Positions 22,262-31,811 of a DNA stretch of 64,000 nucleotides are shown piece by piece. Below the pieces are notes generated by a model. That model was given only the letters and a program-made list of their open reading frames with translations. It had not been told where the DNA came from and did not search any database. The stretch spans positions 62,001-126,000 of the forward strand of contig CANTFK010000769.1 of NCBI GenBank assembly GCA_947646735.1, given 5' to 3'. This DNA is from Peronospora farinosa (Eukaryota; Oomycota; Peronosporomycetes; Peronosporales; Peronosporaceae). Positions within the stretch are counted from its first letter, which is position 1. Each line of letters opens with the position of its first letter. The position numbers and the translations under genes are program-made.

Positions 22262-23530
22262 ATGTCGCATACTTTGAAGCTGTCCGTCCAGTCAAAAGTT
22301 ATCTTTATTACAAAAATAACAGAAAGAAATATTCAATACCCATGCGGTCATCTATTCGGACTAATTGCTGCTGTTCTAGCAGACAATGAAGCTCTTAAGG
22401 CTTCGCAATTGACAACCTCCGACTCTTCATTGACTTCATTCCAACATGAAGATACTACGACACTTTTTGAAGAGACGACAGACTTAGAGGAACGAGCGGG
22501 GATTCCGCTTACCCCCGATGTCATGATATCCAACTTTATCAAGTCATTGATTGCGACGATCAAAAATAAGGTAAAAGCTTGGTATTGGTTCTGGACGCAA
22601 CAAATCGCAGAAGATATTTACAAGCGACTTCAGCTTGACGACAAACTAGAAAACATTCTAGTCAACCCCAAGTTTTACGCTTGGGTGACCTATGTCGATA
22701 TGCTTAACAAAAAGAACCCAAACAACAAGGTGTCAATAGTTCAATTGCTCACCAACACTTATGGCGATTTAGCTGTAGCAAAGGAAATACAACGAGCCGT
22801 ATTTGATACAAAATGGAAAATGGCGGTGAGGTTGCTCATAGAACAGCGGCGGAACTGGATTGCTGCCGGAAAATCTGCAGACGATATTTTCACCATGTTG
22901 GAGCTTGATAAACTAGGAAGTGACATTTTTGTGAATTTAGAGCTAATTACGTGGTACAACTACGTGGTCGTGACCAAGAGGAAGGGCGCAAGTACGGAAA
23001 TAGCATCAGTGTTGCTGAAGCACTACAGTGATACCACTTTGTCCAAAATGTTTAAGGAGGCAAAGCCGATTATCCGACTGATGGAATATACGGTGAAGTT
23101 GGAAACTGCGGTGGGGAAGTTTCTAAAAGCGAAGACCTCCCTTGCTCACGAACATTTTAAGGCACTGGATCTTAACACTAAAGTAGATGATCTTCTCACC
23201 AGCCCAAACTTGAGGACTTTTCTCGAGTATTTGAAGGTGTTAAACAGGAAAATGCCAGGTAGACCAATTACACAGATCGAAATATTCACATACTTTTTCG
23301 GTGACCGAGCGCTAGCATGTATGCTTGAGGCCGCGAAGAAGGTGAAAGATACAGAGACAATTGCAAGGCTATACCAAGCTGCGCAGTTCAATCAGTGGCT
23401 CCGTGATGGTAGAACACGACAAGAGATCTGGAAAATGTTCAAGTTGGAGAAGGCTACGCTGACGACAAACCCCGACGCGGAAATATGGCGCGGATACAAC
23501 TCTTATTGCCAGTTACATTACAAGTCGTGA
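22262..23530 (+). CDS. WY/LWY-repeat secreted-effector-like protein (N-terminus doubtful)
   Basis: A 422-codon ORF. The C-terminal 330 residues are all helical with repeated LWY-type units of about 90 residues, seen in IAEDIYKRLQL, FYAWVTYVDML, LLTNTYGDLAVAKEIQ and again in DDIFTMLEL, ITWYNYVVV, LLKHYSD. Three units and a partial fourth are present. A LEERAGIPL segment before the first unit matches the EER motif of oomycete RXLR effectors; no RXLR string is seen. The sequence HLFGLIAAVLADNEAL looks like the end of a signal peptide but is preceded by about 30 atypical residues. An ATG at 22342 lies one base out of frame just before it, suggesting a start-proximal frameshift. Such proteins act in host plant cells. 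It may be a pseudogene. Confidence 0.75.
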   Translation: MSHTLKLSVQSKVIFITKITERNIQYPCGHLFGLIAAVLADNEALKASQLTTSDSSLTSFQHEDTTTLFEETTDLEERAGIPLTPDVMISNFIKSLIATIKNKVKAWYWFWTQQIAEDIYKRLQLDDKLENILVNPKFYAWVTYVDMLNKKNPNNKVSIVQLLTNTYGDLAVAKEIQRAVFDTKWKMAVRLLIEQRRNWIAAGKSADDIFTMLELDKLGSDIFVNLELITWYNYVVVTKRKGASTEIASVLLKHYSDTTLSKMFKEAKPIIRLMEYTVKLETAVGKFLKAKTSLAHEHFKALDLNTKVDDLLTSPNLRTFLEYLKVLNRKMPGRPITQIEIFTYFFGDRALACMLEAAKKVKDTETIARLYQAAQFNQWLRDGRTRQEIWKMFKLEKATLTTNPDAEIWRGYNSYCQLHYKS

Positions 23531-24153
23531 ATCTTTTGCTTCATACTTTTTTGGAATACAGATATTCCTCATGCTTTTATATGCGCGAATTGTGTTGTTT
23601 GACAGAATAGCACGATCCTTTGACATGTTTGTATTTTCCGTCGATGAAGGTATAGCGAAGGTAGGAATGACAAGAAAGGAAGCAGTGTGACTCGAGCCTC
23701 GGTGGTCTAGGAAAGTTTGATGGGTGGTGACTACGGTGCCCCTTTGGCTGGCCACCCTGGCTGACCACCTACCGGTGTATGTTTCGTGGTGATCTAGTGG
23801 TCTCTAACCGACGCTTACTTTGTTATTAGCTGAATAAATCGTCGATGTAGTTATCTATTGCTTACTATTTTTGATCAGTGCTTACTTGGCTTTGAAAACG
23901 ATACGAAAGAGGAGAAAGCACACGCTAAAAACACGTAGAGGCCGAGATTTTTCATGAATACCATCGAGTAAAGCAGCGCATGACAGTCTCGCTAAGAGAA
24001 AAGATAAGAAACAAAAGCTTTCGCAACAGGGCGACATCATACCACAACTAATGTGAAATTATGACTGTTCAACAGGTATCCGCACTCTCGTGTACCTAGC
24101 GTTGATTTACCTAAGCATGCGAAGACTTATAGCTGAAGTAAACGGAAAGAGTG

Positions 24154-24188
24154 CGTCGGTTTCGGTAGAACTTCTACCGAAACCGACG
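24154..24188. repeat. Perfect 16-bp inverted repeat
   Basis: CGTCGGTTTCGGTAGA and its exact reverse complement around a 3-nt loop (ACT). It lies 8 nt from a second inverted repeat. Confidence 0.85.
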
Positions 24189-24196
24189 TTCTAAAA

Positions 24197-24247
24197 AAGC
24201 TCGTTAAGCTTATCCTTGTACCGTAGAAGGAAAAGCTTAACGAGCTT
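24197..24247. repeat. 21-bp inverted repeat (one mismatch)
   Basis: AAGCTCGTTAAGCTTATCCTT (first 20 bases quoted in the pair below) pairs with the arm ending AAGCTTAACGAGCTT across a 9-nt loop, with one mismatch. CTTGTACC recurs inside and just after it. It could be a terminal piece of a small inverted-repeat element or a transcribed hairpin. Confidence 0.8.
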
Positions 24248-25141
24248 CTCCTTGTACCAAACAAAACTTGCAGTCTTTATCATGCAACATGTACAACACA
24301 ACACGAGTACATATGGACTAGTGGGACGCTGTTCTTGGTATGAAATTGATAAAGACGATCTTCTAATTTTGAAACGGCACGTGCAGTGGCAGCGGATAAT
24401 ACATTTAGCTTCGCTAGAGACCTGATAACAGGGAGTCGCTTCAATAAAGACTTCCTTTAGTGCCTTGTCATGCGCTGGCAACACTAAACGCTCCGTCAAC
24501 GCGTCGCTCGGCAGCTTTCAGAGATCACTTCATACAAGAACGAGATACTAAGTCGAAACTTTTCCACGACTTGCTCTGTTCCGCCAAAATTACTTTGACA
24601 CCTTTACAGCCTGCATCGCTCTCTTCATGGTACTGCTGAGGTAACGCTTTATATACAAATACAGGACACATAAATTGAGACAGTGATACGACTGACGAAA
24701 TAAAGCAGGGTAAAGATGGTTTGTAAATAGATGCACGTGAACTGGATGATCAAATGTGTTGGCATTTTTGCTAAAGATTCCGTCGACTTGCATCTTTACC
24801 GGCATCGCGGAGCTCAGCACACAATGTTCGATGACTGCCTTACTGCTTATATGAAACTTCAACCGTAGGGCGTAGGATCCAAAGAATACCAACAAGGCCT
24901 TTGTCTACATAACTACGAGGACAGGAAGTTGGCTAAGGTCGTACACGACTGCATATTGACGACAAGTTTACATAATTGCAATAAAGACTGGACTATTTGA
25001 AGAGAGCACGACCAAAATAGTTCATCCTAGTCTAATTCTTAATATCCGATAACCTTTTAGACTCAATAATTCTACCATGTTGGATAAATCTTGTAATCAA
25101 TAAGATACTGCAAAAGCGACTACTATCCGCCTGCCCAAGAA

Positions 25142-26166
25142 ATGTCGTGGTGCACCATCGAATCCGATCCTGGTACGTTCCCTACCTCTAATTTCTCGAC
25201 CTTACCACTTAATCTCACCTTTTTTCTTCTTTTTCTCTGTATGTAGGCGTATTTACGGCTCTCATCGAAGACATTGGTGTACAGGGTGTTCAGGTCGAGG
25301 AGCTCTATACGTTGGACGGACTCCAGCTCTCCGATCTATCGCCCGTCTACGGCCTCATATTTTTATTCAGATACGAGTCCAAGCGCGAGGAAGACGCCAA
25401 ATGCCCTGTGTTTGCTAACGAGGAAGATGGCCTCTTTTTTGCCAAGCAAATGATTAGCAACGCCTGTGCCACTCAGGCCATTCTATCTATCTTACTCAAT
25501 TCCCAGGACATTGAATTGGGCCAAACGTTGTCGGAATTTAGGACCTTTACAAGTGATTTTCCATCGGATCTCAAGGGTCTCGCCATTTCCAACAGTGACA
25601 AAATTCGCTTGGCTCACAATTCTTTTGCCCGGGCAGAACCGTTCGTGGTGGAGGAGAGAAAAGCGACGAAAGATGACGATGTCTATCATTTTGTAGCTTT
25701 CGTGCCAATGAATGGTAAAATTTACGAGCTAGATGGACTCCAAGAAGGTCCGATTTGTCTAGGTGACGTGCCAGACATCGAAAATCGTGACTCGTGGCTG
25801 CAAGTAGCGTGTCCCGTAATTCAGAAACGGATCGAAAAATACGCGGCGTCAGAATTACGCTTCAATTTACTGGCGCTGGTGCAAAATCGGATACAGACGT
25901 ATGAAAAACAGCTTCAGAGGATCATTGAGACTGGTGGAAGTGACCAGCAGGCGGCGCAGATCCAGATCGATCTTGCTGCGGAGCAGCAAAGACGCGAGAA
26001 CTGGGCTCTAGAAAATAAGCGCCGTAAGCACAACTATATCCCGTTTATTGTCCAGCTGCTTAAGACTTTGGCCGAAAAGCAAGAGTTAACACCATTGATC
26101 AAGCAGCAAGCTGATGCCCGCAACGCTGCTGCTATTAACCCAGCAAAAGCCAACAATGCCCAATAA
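25142..26166 (+). CDS. UCHL5: UCH37/UCHL5-type ubiquitin C-terminal hydrolase (two exons)
   Basis: Exons 25142-25172 and 25247-26166, with a 74-nt GT-AG intron that splits a Gly codon; 316 residues, close to the 329 of human UCHL5. The N-terminus MSWCTIESDPGVFTALIEDI and the GVQVEELY segment are typical of the peptidase C12 family. The catalytic set is complete: Gln78 (FFAKQM), Cys84 (NACATQAI), His158 (VYHFVAF) and Asp173 (YELDGLQEGP), with spacing as in UCHL5. The C-terminal 80 residues (RRKHNYIPFIVQLLKTLAEK) match the UCH37-like domain that binds the proteasome receptor RPN13. It removes ubiquitin from chains at the proteasome, and in animals from chromatin complexes. Its stop lies 179 bp from that of the convergent ubiquitin-like gene. 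Confidence 0.95.
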
Positions 26167-26345
26167 GAAAGAGAAAAGAAAAAGAAAAAGCCACCATTCC
26201 ATTAAAGAGTTAGCGTGGTTATACACGAACATAAGAAGCTGCTTGTAGCTGGAACCGGGAGGTCAACAGGAGGCCTAACGTGTTATTCTAACCGCTTTAA
26301 CCTTTTTGCTCGACTTACACCGTTCAAAAAGACTCAGAACATCGT

Positions 26346-26808
26346 CTAGCATCCACCCCGGAGCTGCAGCACCATGTGGATAGTACCACCCGCTGCCACA
26401 TTGTAATCTTGCAGCGTCTTATCGTCCGCTCTGTATACACAAAAGAATACATACAGCGTCACACCGAAAGTAGCGAAAGGCCTCAACTTTCACTCTCTGG
26501 GCAATAACAACTTACAGCTGTTTGCCGCTGTAAATGAGACGAATTTGGTCCACCTGAATGCCTTCCTTTTCCTGTAATGCCTGTTTCACGTGTAATATCT
26601 ATAATAAATAAAAGAGGGTCAGCATTGCTCTCTAAGCGATATCAACACCTAAGCAGTATTATCGTACCGTGTTGTCCGGCTCGAAGTTGAACGTCTGCTT
26701 TCGACCCGTGAGTGTCTACATCAGCACATTATTAACATTAATTGACCCAACAACTCATAAGACATGCTTAGACTTCCAGCACTGACGTACCTTAATCTGA
26801 ATCTGCAT
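26346..26808 (-). CDS. NEDD8/ubiquitin-like modifier precursor (four exons)
   Basis: Exons on the minus strand: 26808-26791, 26715-26668, 26598-26516 and 26430-26346, with introns of 75, 69 and 85 nt, all GT-AG. They encode 77 residues with a beta-grasp fold like ubiquitin: MQIQIKTLTG, EKEGIQVDQIRLIYSGKQL (Lys48 equivalent), KTLQDYN, and an end LRGG followed by a single Cys before TAG. Position 72, which separates ubiquitin (Arg) from NEDD8/Rub1 (Ala), is Gln here. The Lys63 equivalent is absent, and Lys6, 27, 33 and 48 equivalents are present. A one-residue tail after Gly-Gly implies processing by a protease. Probably a NEDD8/Rub1 homologue or a divergent ubiquitin-like protein. All exons are too short for ordinary ORF calling. 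Confidence 0.88.
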
Positions 26809-27061
26809 GGTGTTTTTATTTAATTTGACAACCTGGAATTAAAAATTGAATTTGTTTATGGTGCCGATGACACAATGTTGCGTAAGTTGACTAATCGGTA
26901 CATAATGTGCAAACTTGCCTAACTTTTAAAAAAATCATCTCTTTATCCAATTTTGTCGTTACAATTACAATTAACATAGGAGCATTGGTAAGATAAATTT
27001 TACGGTCACTAATCGGGACTAAGGCTGTAATGACTTATAATAATAAAGAGATCTTGTGTAA

Positions 27062-28708
27062 AGAGACGACGAGGTCCACATGTCAACAGCTGATCATCCC
27101 CAAACTGATGGCCAAACCGAACGGGCCAATCGAGTCGTGGCGGGATGTGTTGCGTACAATAGCGACTCCCAAAGAATGGAGCAAGCAATTGTCATTCGTG
27201 GAGTTCGCTATCAATAACAGTGTTCACGCCAGTACGGTGAAACACCGTTTTACATTAACGGACTGCGTCATCCTCGGACGCCAGTCTCATTTGTACGCAG
27301 CCCGAGTCTTAGTGGGTAGGGCCCCTCACTTCGCTCGGTGCAAATGCCAAAGAGGGCCAAGGTTGCCCTAGTGACACTGCTAATTTAGCAGTGGTCACGA
27401 CATCTATAGGTGTCACAAAGGAGGCACGGCAAGAAATGCCAGTGCTCCTTGACGATGACACTATAGTGTTATCAACAGCGTCGACCCATGAACGACCTCT
27501 TGGAGGCGTCATAGGCGAGCTGGATGCTAAAAGCGTGAACGAAGCTCAGCGTTTTGTGAATAAGCGATTAGCAATCACACGTAAAGTCCGTGACGCGATG
27601 GCAAGCGCACAGGACAAGAAAAAACAATACGCGGACCAACATGGTCGAAAAACAATGAACACTTTAGTGTGGGGGGACAAAGTGCTATTAAGTACTGTTA
27701 CCCTACCTAAACATGCAATTTCTGTACTACCTGGCGGTACTACTAAGCTATTGCCCCGGTTCATTGAGCCCTTTACAGCGGTTGAAGAAGTTGGAGACCT
27801 AAATTATAGGCTCGCTCTCCCACCGTATATGAAGGCGCACCCCGTATTTTACTTGGGTCGTCTGAAACGGTATGTGGATCCACAAGAGATTACATATCCG
27901 CATCGGTCTAACGAGACCGATGGTGACGTCGTCTGTGAGTCGAGAGTCGTTGCCGCTCAGGCGAAGGGGAAGTTGAACGACTTCCCGTATACGAAACCGA
28001 CGACAGAGGACTCGGTGATCGAGGAGGTTCCGCGTTGGTCGCGAGTCTCTCATCACCAGTCGCTCATGTATGTCCAAAAAAGTCTTCAGGAGGTCATACC
28101 CCTGACGTTCCCTTGCATTCACAGAGCGTAGATCCGAAGTCAGTCGCGAGACTTGACTTGAAAAATCCACCACCTCTCTTTTCATCGCAGCGTTCTCCGC
28201 CTGCGACTTCAAGGCAGCAGGATAGGCAGCCGCAAGTACGAAGAGGCATAAACTTCACTCTTAGAATGTTAAATACTTCACCTATAGAGGACATATGTGC
28301 ATTCAAGCCGCTGGGCTCATCATTATTTTGTGGCGATGGCAACAACGTGCTATCACTGTAGTCCACCATAAGAAACGGATCCTTTTTCCACTTTGTAAAT
28401 GAGATGGATTTTTGTGCTCTGTTGACTGACCGAGTTTACTAGTCGGCGTTGCAACAGAGACACTAGGCGACGCGGCTCGTGGCGCGTACGCTTTGTGCTT
28501 GTTGCCTTGCAGGTGGCCCATCATATCTGGCCCATTTCGGTGGCATCAAGAGCGCCCTGTGTAGTAGCCTCGAAAGGTAGATGCACAGGCTGCTGTGGAG
28601 TAACTACGAGTGGACTAAGCGACGCGTCGTAGGCGCTTGCTGTCCCTTTTAATTCTCTACGATAGTTTTGCAAAAGTATGCATGTATCGTTCTCACGAAG
28701 GGAAATGG
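27062..28708 (+). pseudogene. Family 2 Ty3 relic: integrase end, GPY/F domain, linker, polypurine tract
   Basis: From 27077 the sequence follows 16921-18100 of the complete element (TDGQTERAN, GPY/F region LALPPYMKAHPVFYLGRLK, linker). Single-base indels break the integrase part, while 27391-28131 is open across the six-G site where the complete copy has seven. The chromodomain is deleted. The fragment continues with the segment homologous to 18960-19297 and ends at a diverged LTR start TGTAACGGGCT at 28709. On the minus strand it preserves pieces of the antisense frame: MPPKW start near 28543, LPSPQNN near 28340 and the coiled coil at about 28200-28020. Confidence 0.85.
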
Positions 28709-30488
28709 TGTAACGGGCTATATATGTCCATATGTAACATGTTTGTCATTTATATGGGAAGATTCAAAAGTTACGTGAGTAAATAAGACCTGGGTAGTTA
28801 CTCAATTAATAAAAAAAAAACCCCGGTGTACCTATTACATGGTAATACAATCTAGTGCTTCCGAGTCAAGAACAGGTATAATATTACGTGTTAAGATGCC
28901 GAGCCGCCACTAACAAGGCTGAAAACTCACAAAGCGCCGAGAAATCCAGGAGAAGAAATGAGATCAATGAATCTCATCAAACGTGCATACCCAATTAGAC
29001 GATTTTCTTTTCAACTAATTTTCACCTGTATACAAGCGGAGTTCGAAATGACAATTGATACGCTAACAATCGGTAGATCTGCTGAAAAGGGGCGCCGCGC
29101 TTAAACATCTCAAAATCACAACTTTGCGTGCGTATTTCCCTACGTGGCGAGCTTAAGTATATATATGCTCTCTGATGACGGACGCCTGTGACGTCATTAA
29201 TGAAGCCTAGTCCAAACTGGGTGTCTGCCCCTTCAATGTTAATATTACTGAATAATATCACATACACGAAGATGGGTCACATGTCCCCCCCAGACCGAAC
29301 TATCTTACCTCCCAGGTGCTTATTGACGCTACACTAACTTCACAAGTAGGATGCTAAAATCCTCATCCAAATACAGGTTGTATGTATATGTAATGTTTCG
29401 ATGTCTATTTCTATATTATCAAGTGATATAGCACAGTGTTATTTGTCAAATTGGAGGTGGGCCCGATGTAAAAGTCAAACAGAATCTCGTACTCTTTGCC
29501 GATGTAGGGGGCACATCAGTATCCTTCACATCCTGAGCTCGTGCCATCGATTAAACACATTTGTAGATAGGACTTCTAGAAAGCTGCCACGTGCTACTGA
29601 CACACACTTTCTGCACACGGGAGGAAGCGGTTAGACCGTCTTACCTCCGTGCAAGGTGGTGAAGTTTGTCGACGCCAAAGAGCCGCACGATAGTTGCCGG
29701 TCGCCCGGCGAACCACGCAACAAACTTATGAATAAGCACTGAACTGCGTCTGTAAGAAGTGTTCCTGTGCGCAGTGAGGTAATAGAGTAAATTAAAACTG
29801 ACTTATTGAAGAGAAAATAATTATATATAACTCTAACTACTAATTGGACAATTGTGAAGAAGTACCAGGTGAATTGAAGTTCCACGGCAGCTATTAATAT
29901 AACTGCTGTGGTAAACCCAGGTCACTCCATTTAGGTAATGACAAGGTCCAGGACCCCGAAGGTCTAGTGCCCCGAAAGTCCAGACCCCTGCGATCAAAGA
30001 AAGTTTAAGGTTTCCCTATCTTGCAGAGACAGTACAAGTCCATGGCCTTGAAGGTCCATAACCCCAAATGTCTATTGTCACGAGGTTCTAGGGCCTCGAA
30101 GGTCCAGGACATCGAAGGTCAGTGCCCCGAGAATCCAGGGCCCCGATTGGTCCAGGTTCCCGACGTCATAGAAGGTACAAAATTTGTCCCTACCGTGTAA
30201 GGACGGTACAAGTTTAGGGCGCTATAAGAGCCAGCTTGTCTTTCAGAAGCTGACATGTGGCACCATCCATAGCGAAGGGTAAGGGTTGAGCAAGAAAATC
30301 ATACCAAGAATTAGATGGAAAAAAATGCTCGAATTTGCAGTACACGTGACAGTTTGAAGCGCCCTCTCCAAGCTTCTTCGTCACCTCACCTGTTCCAGGC
30401 GACATACACTTTAGCCTCTCCACGTTAGGTGATGTGACGGCTCAAGCAGCGCAAGTTGGACCTCAGGATAGTTGGCCTGAAGTGTCAA
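28709..30488. other. LTR remnants and unassigned DNA left of the family 1 array
   Basis: After TGTAACGGGCT the sequence departs from the family 2 LTR. About 29130-29280 is an inverted, diverged piece of the same LTR, recognisable in reverse complement by the GTGATAT, GACACCCAG, GACTAGGC and CTTAAGCTCGC words. 29300-29940 shows no gene. 30214-30423 holds a 69-codon minus-strand ORF with no recognised features. Confidence 0.5.
29941..30180. repeat. Degenerate CCCCGAAGGTCCAG repeat
   Basis: Words such as AAGGTCCAGGACCCCGAAGG, GAAAGTCCAGACCCC, GAAGGTCCATAACCCC, GAAGGTCCAGGACATCGAAG and GGGCCCCGATTGGTCCAGG recur about every 17-20 bp, interrupted at 29990-30030. It looks like a decayed minisatellite, different from the GTCGAC one. 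Confidence 0.7.
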
Positions 30489-31765
30489 TGTGGTGGAGTG
30501 GGTTCTCAAAATTGTATGATGAGACCCCAAACCACTCACTGTGCCGGACTGCCGACTGTCGGAGGGGGTACCCCGATGCCGCGTATGAACCTTCTCTCAC
30601 CTTGTGTACCCGTCGGATGGCGGGTTGCACTCTTCGGAGGACTTGGTGACGATGTAGATGTCTGCCTTGAGGGAGGTAGACCTGGGGGGCCTCGAGTGGA
30701 TATGCTTCACTCGGTGGGTCGGTAGGTGGCCACTCGATCGACCTTGTCGAGAGTGGACTTAGAGCCAAATTCTTCAGGGGCGCTTGTCGTCCCTGGCCTT
30801 TTCCTTCTGTTTCAGGGGTATTAACCACCTGACCTTTACGTTGCTCCCGGACCTTGAGGTGAGGGAGACCGCTTCCGATAGCGGGTCTTGGGGGGTGTTG
30901 CTACTCGAACGAGCTCACAGGCCAAATATATCCTGGAGCTCTATTCGCACTTGAACTTCGCTACACAACTGTCTTCGACGGGGGGCCAAAATTCATCCCT
31001 TCCCGGCACAGTGAGTAGCTTAGAGCAAGTTCTTCTTGGGTGACGGAGTCGTGCCACGTGGGGTTCAGCTCGCACTTGGCTCGGACCACACGCCTGTCTT
31101 CAACGGGGGGGGGCCAAATATATCCCTTCCCCGGAACAGGCGTGTGGCCAGACTAGAGTTCCTTTACAGCGCGACGAAGACTTGCCAAGTAGATCGCAAA
31201 TTGAGTAGTCTTTAATATAGTCCTATCCTTTTACCTCCTTTACTCTATCCTTGCCTGAAGCTCTGATTCCTTGCGTCGACTAGTCTGATCCTTGTATTAA
31301 CTGGTACGGAGTGGCTGAACCCCGAGGGGCCGAGGTCGACTGATGAGGGACCCAGGTCTACCAATGAGGGACCGGGTCGACCAAAGAGGGGCCGAGGTCG
31401 ACCGATGAGGGACCGGGTCGACCAACGAGGGACCGGGTCTACCAATGAGGGACCCAGGTCTACCAATGAGGGACCCAGGTCGACCGATGAGGGACCGGGT
31501 CGACCAATGAGGGACCCGGGTCTACCAACGAGGGGCCAGGTCGATCAATGAGCGGCCATGATCAACTCCCTTTGGTACCGGTTAACCGGTACCCTGATAC
31601 TGATTTTTCTTCGGCGGATCCTGCGGATTGTCCTCCACCAACGGTCGCTCCCCTTCGAGGCCCCTGTCTCTCTGGTCCCCTGTCCCTGTCCCTGACCTAC
31701 GGCCTATACTCTGAATCCAACTGGAGTCCGGGACCTTCATATCACAAAATTAGCACTTCACCACA
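30489..31765 (-). repeat. Family 1 LTR A (3' LTR of internal 1)
   Basis: 1277 bp. Its first about 1050 bp are nearly identical to LTRs B and C, while its last about 200 bp resemble LTR E (6621-7752), so it is a mosaic. The minisatellite is at 31318-31560. The adjoining internal bases (31766-31780) are, on the minus strand, a GC-biased purine tract (GCAGGGGGCGGC), the likely polypurine tract. Confidence 0.88.
31318..31560. repeat. 21-bp minisatellite in LTR A
   Basis: About eleven units with GTCGAC or GTCTAC cores followed by AATGAGGGAC or GATGAGGGAC. Confidence 0.9.
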
Positions 31766-31811
31766 GCCGCCCCCTGCACTTGCTCAACCGTGCAACGGAT
31801 TGAGCACGCGC

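Larger units (their letters stand above)
23531..25141. other. Intergenic region between effector-like gene and UCH37 homologue
   Basis: No gene supported. Two long hairpins lie at 24154-24188 and 24197-24247. A 101-codon minus-strand ORF at 24590-24895 has no recognisable features and is left uncalled. Confidence 0.5.

Noticed and set aside
24590..24895. 101-codon minus-strand ORF between the effector-like gene and UCH37
   Set aside because: No domain, signal peptide or codon evidence; length is within chance for this AT-rich stretch.
28800..28830. A10 run followed by CCCC near 28808 as a poly(A) tail of a retroposon
   Set aside because: No LINE or processed-gene sequence upstream and no target duplication seen.
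30214..30423. 69-codon minus-strand ORF left of the array
   Set aside because: Could be a fragment of some protein, but nothing identifiable and no flanking support.
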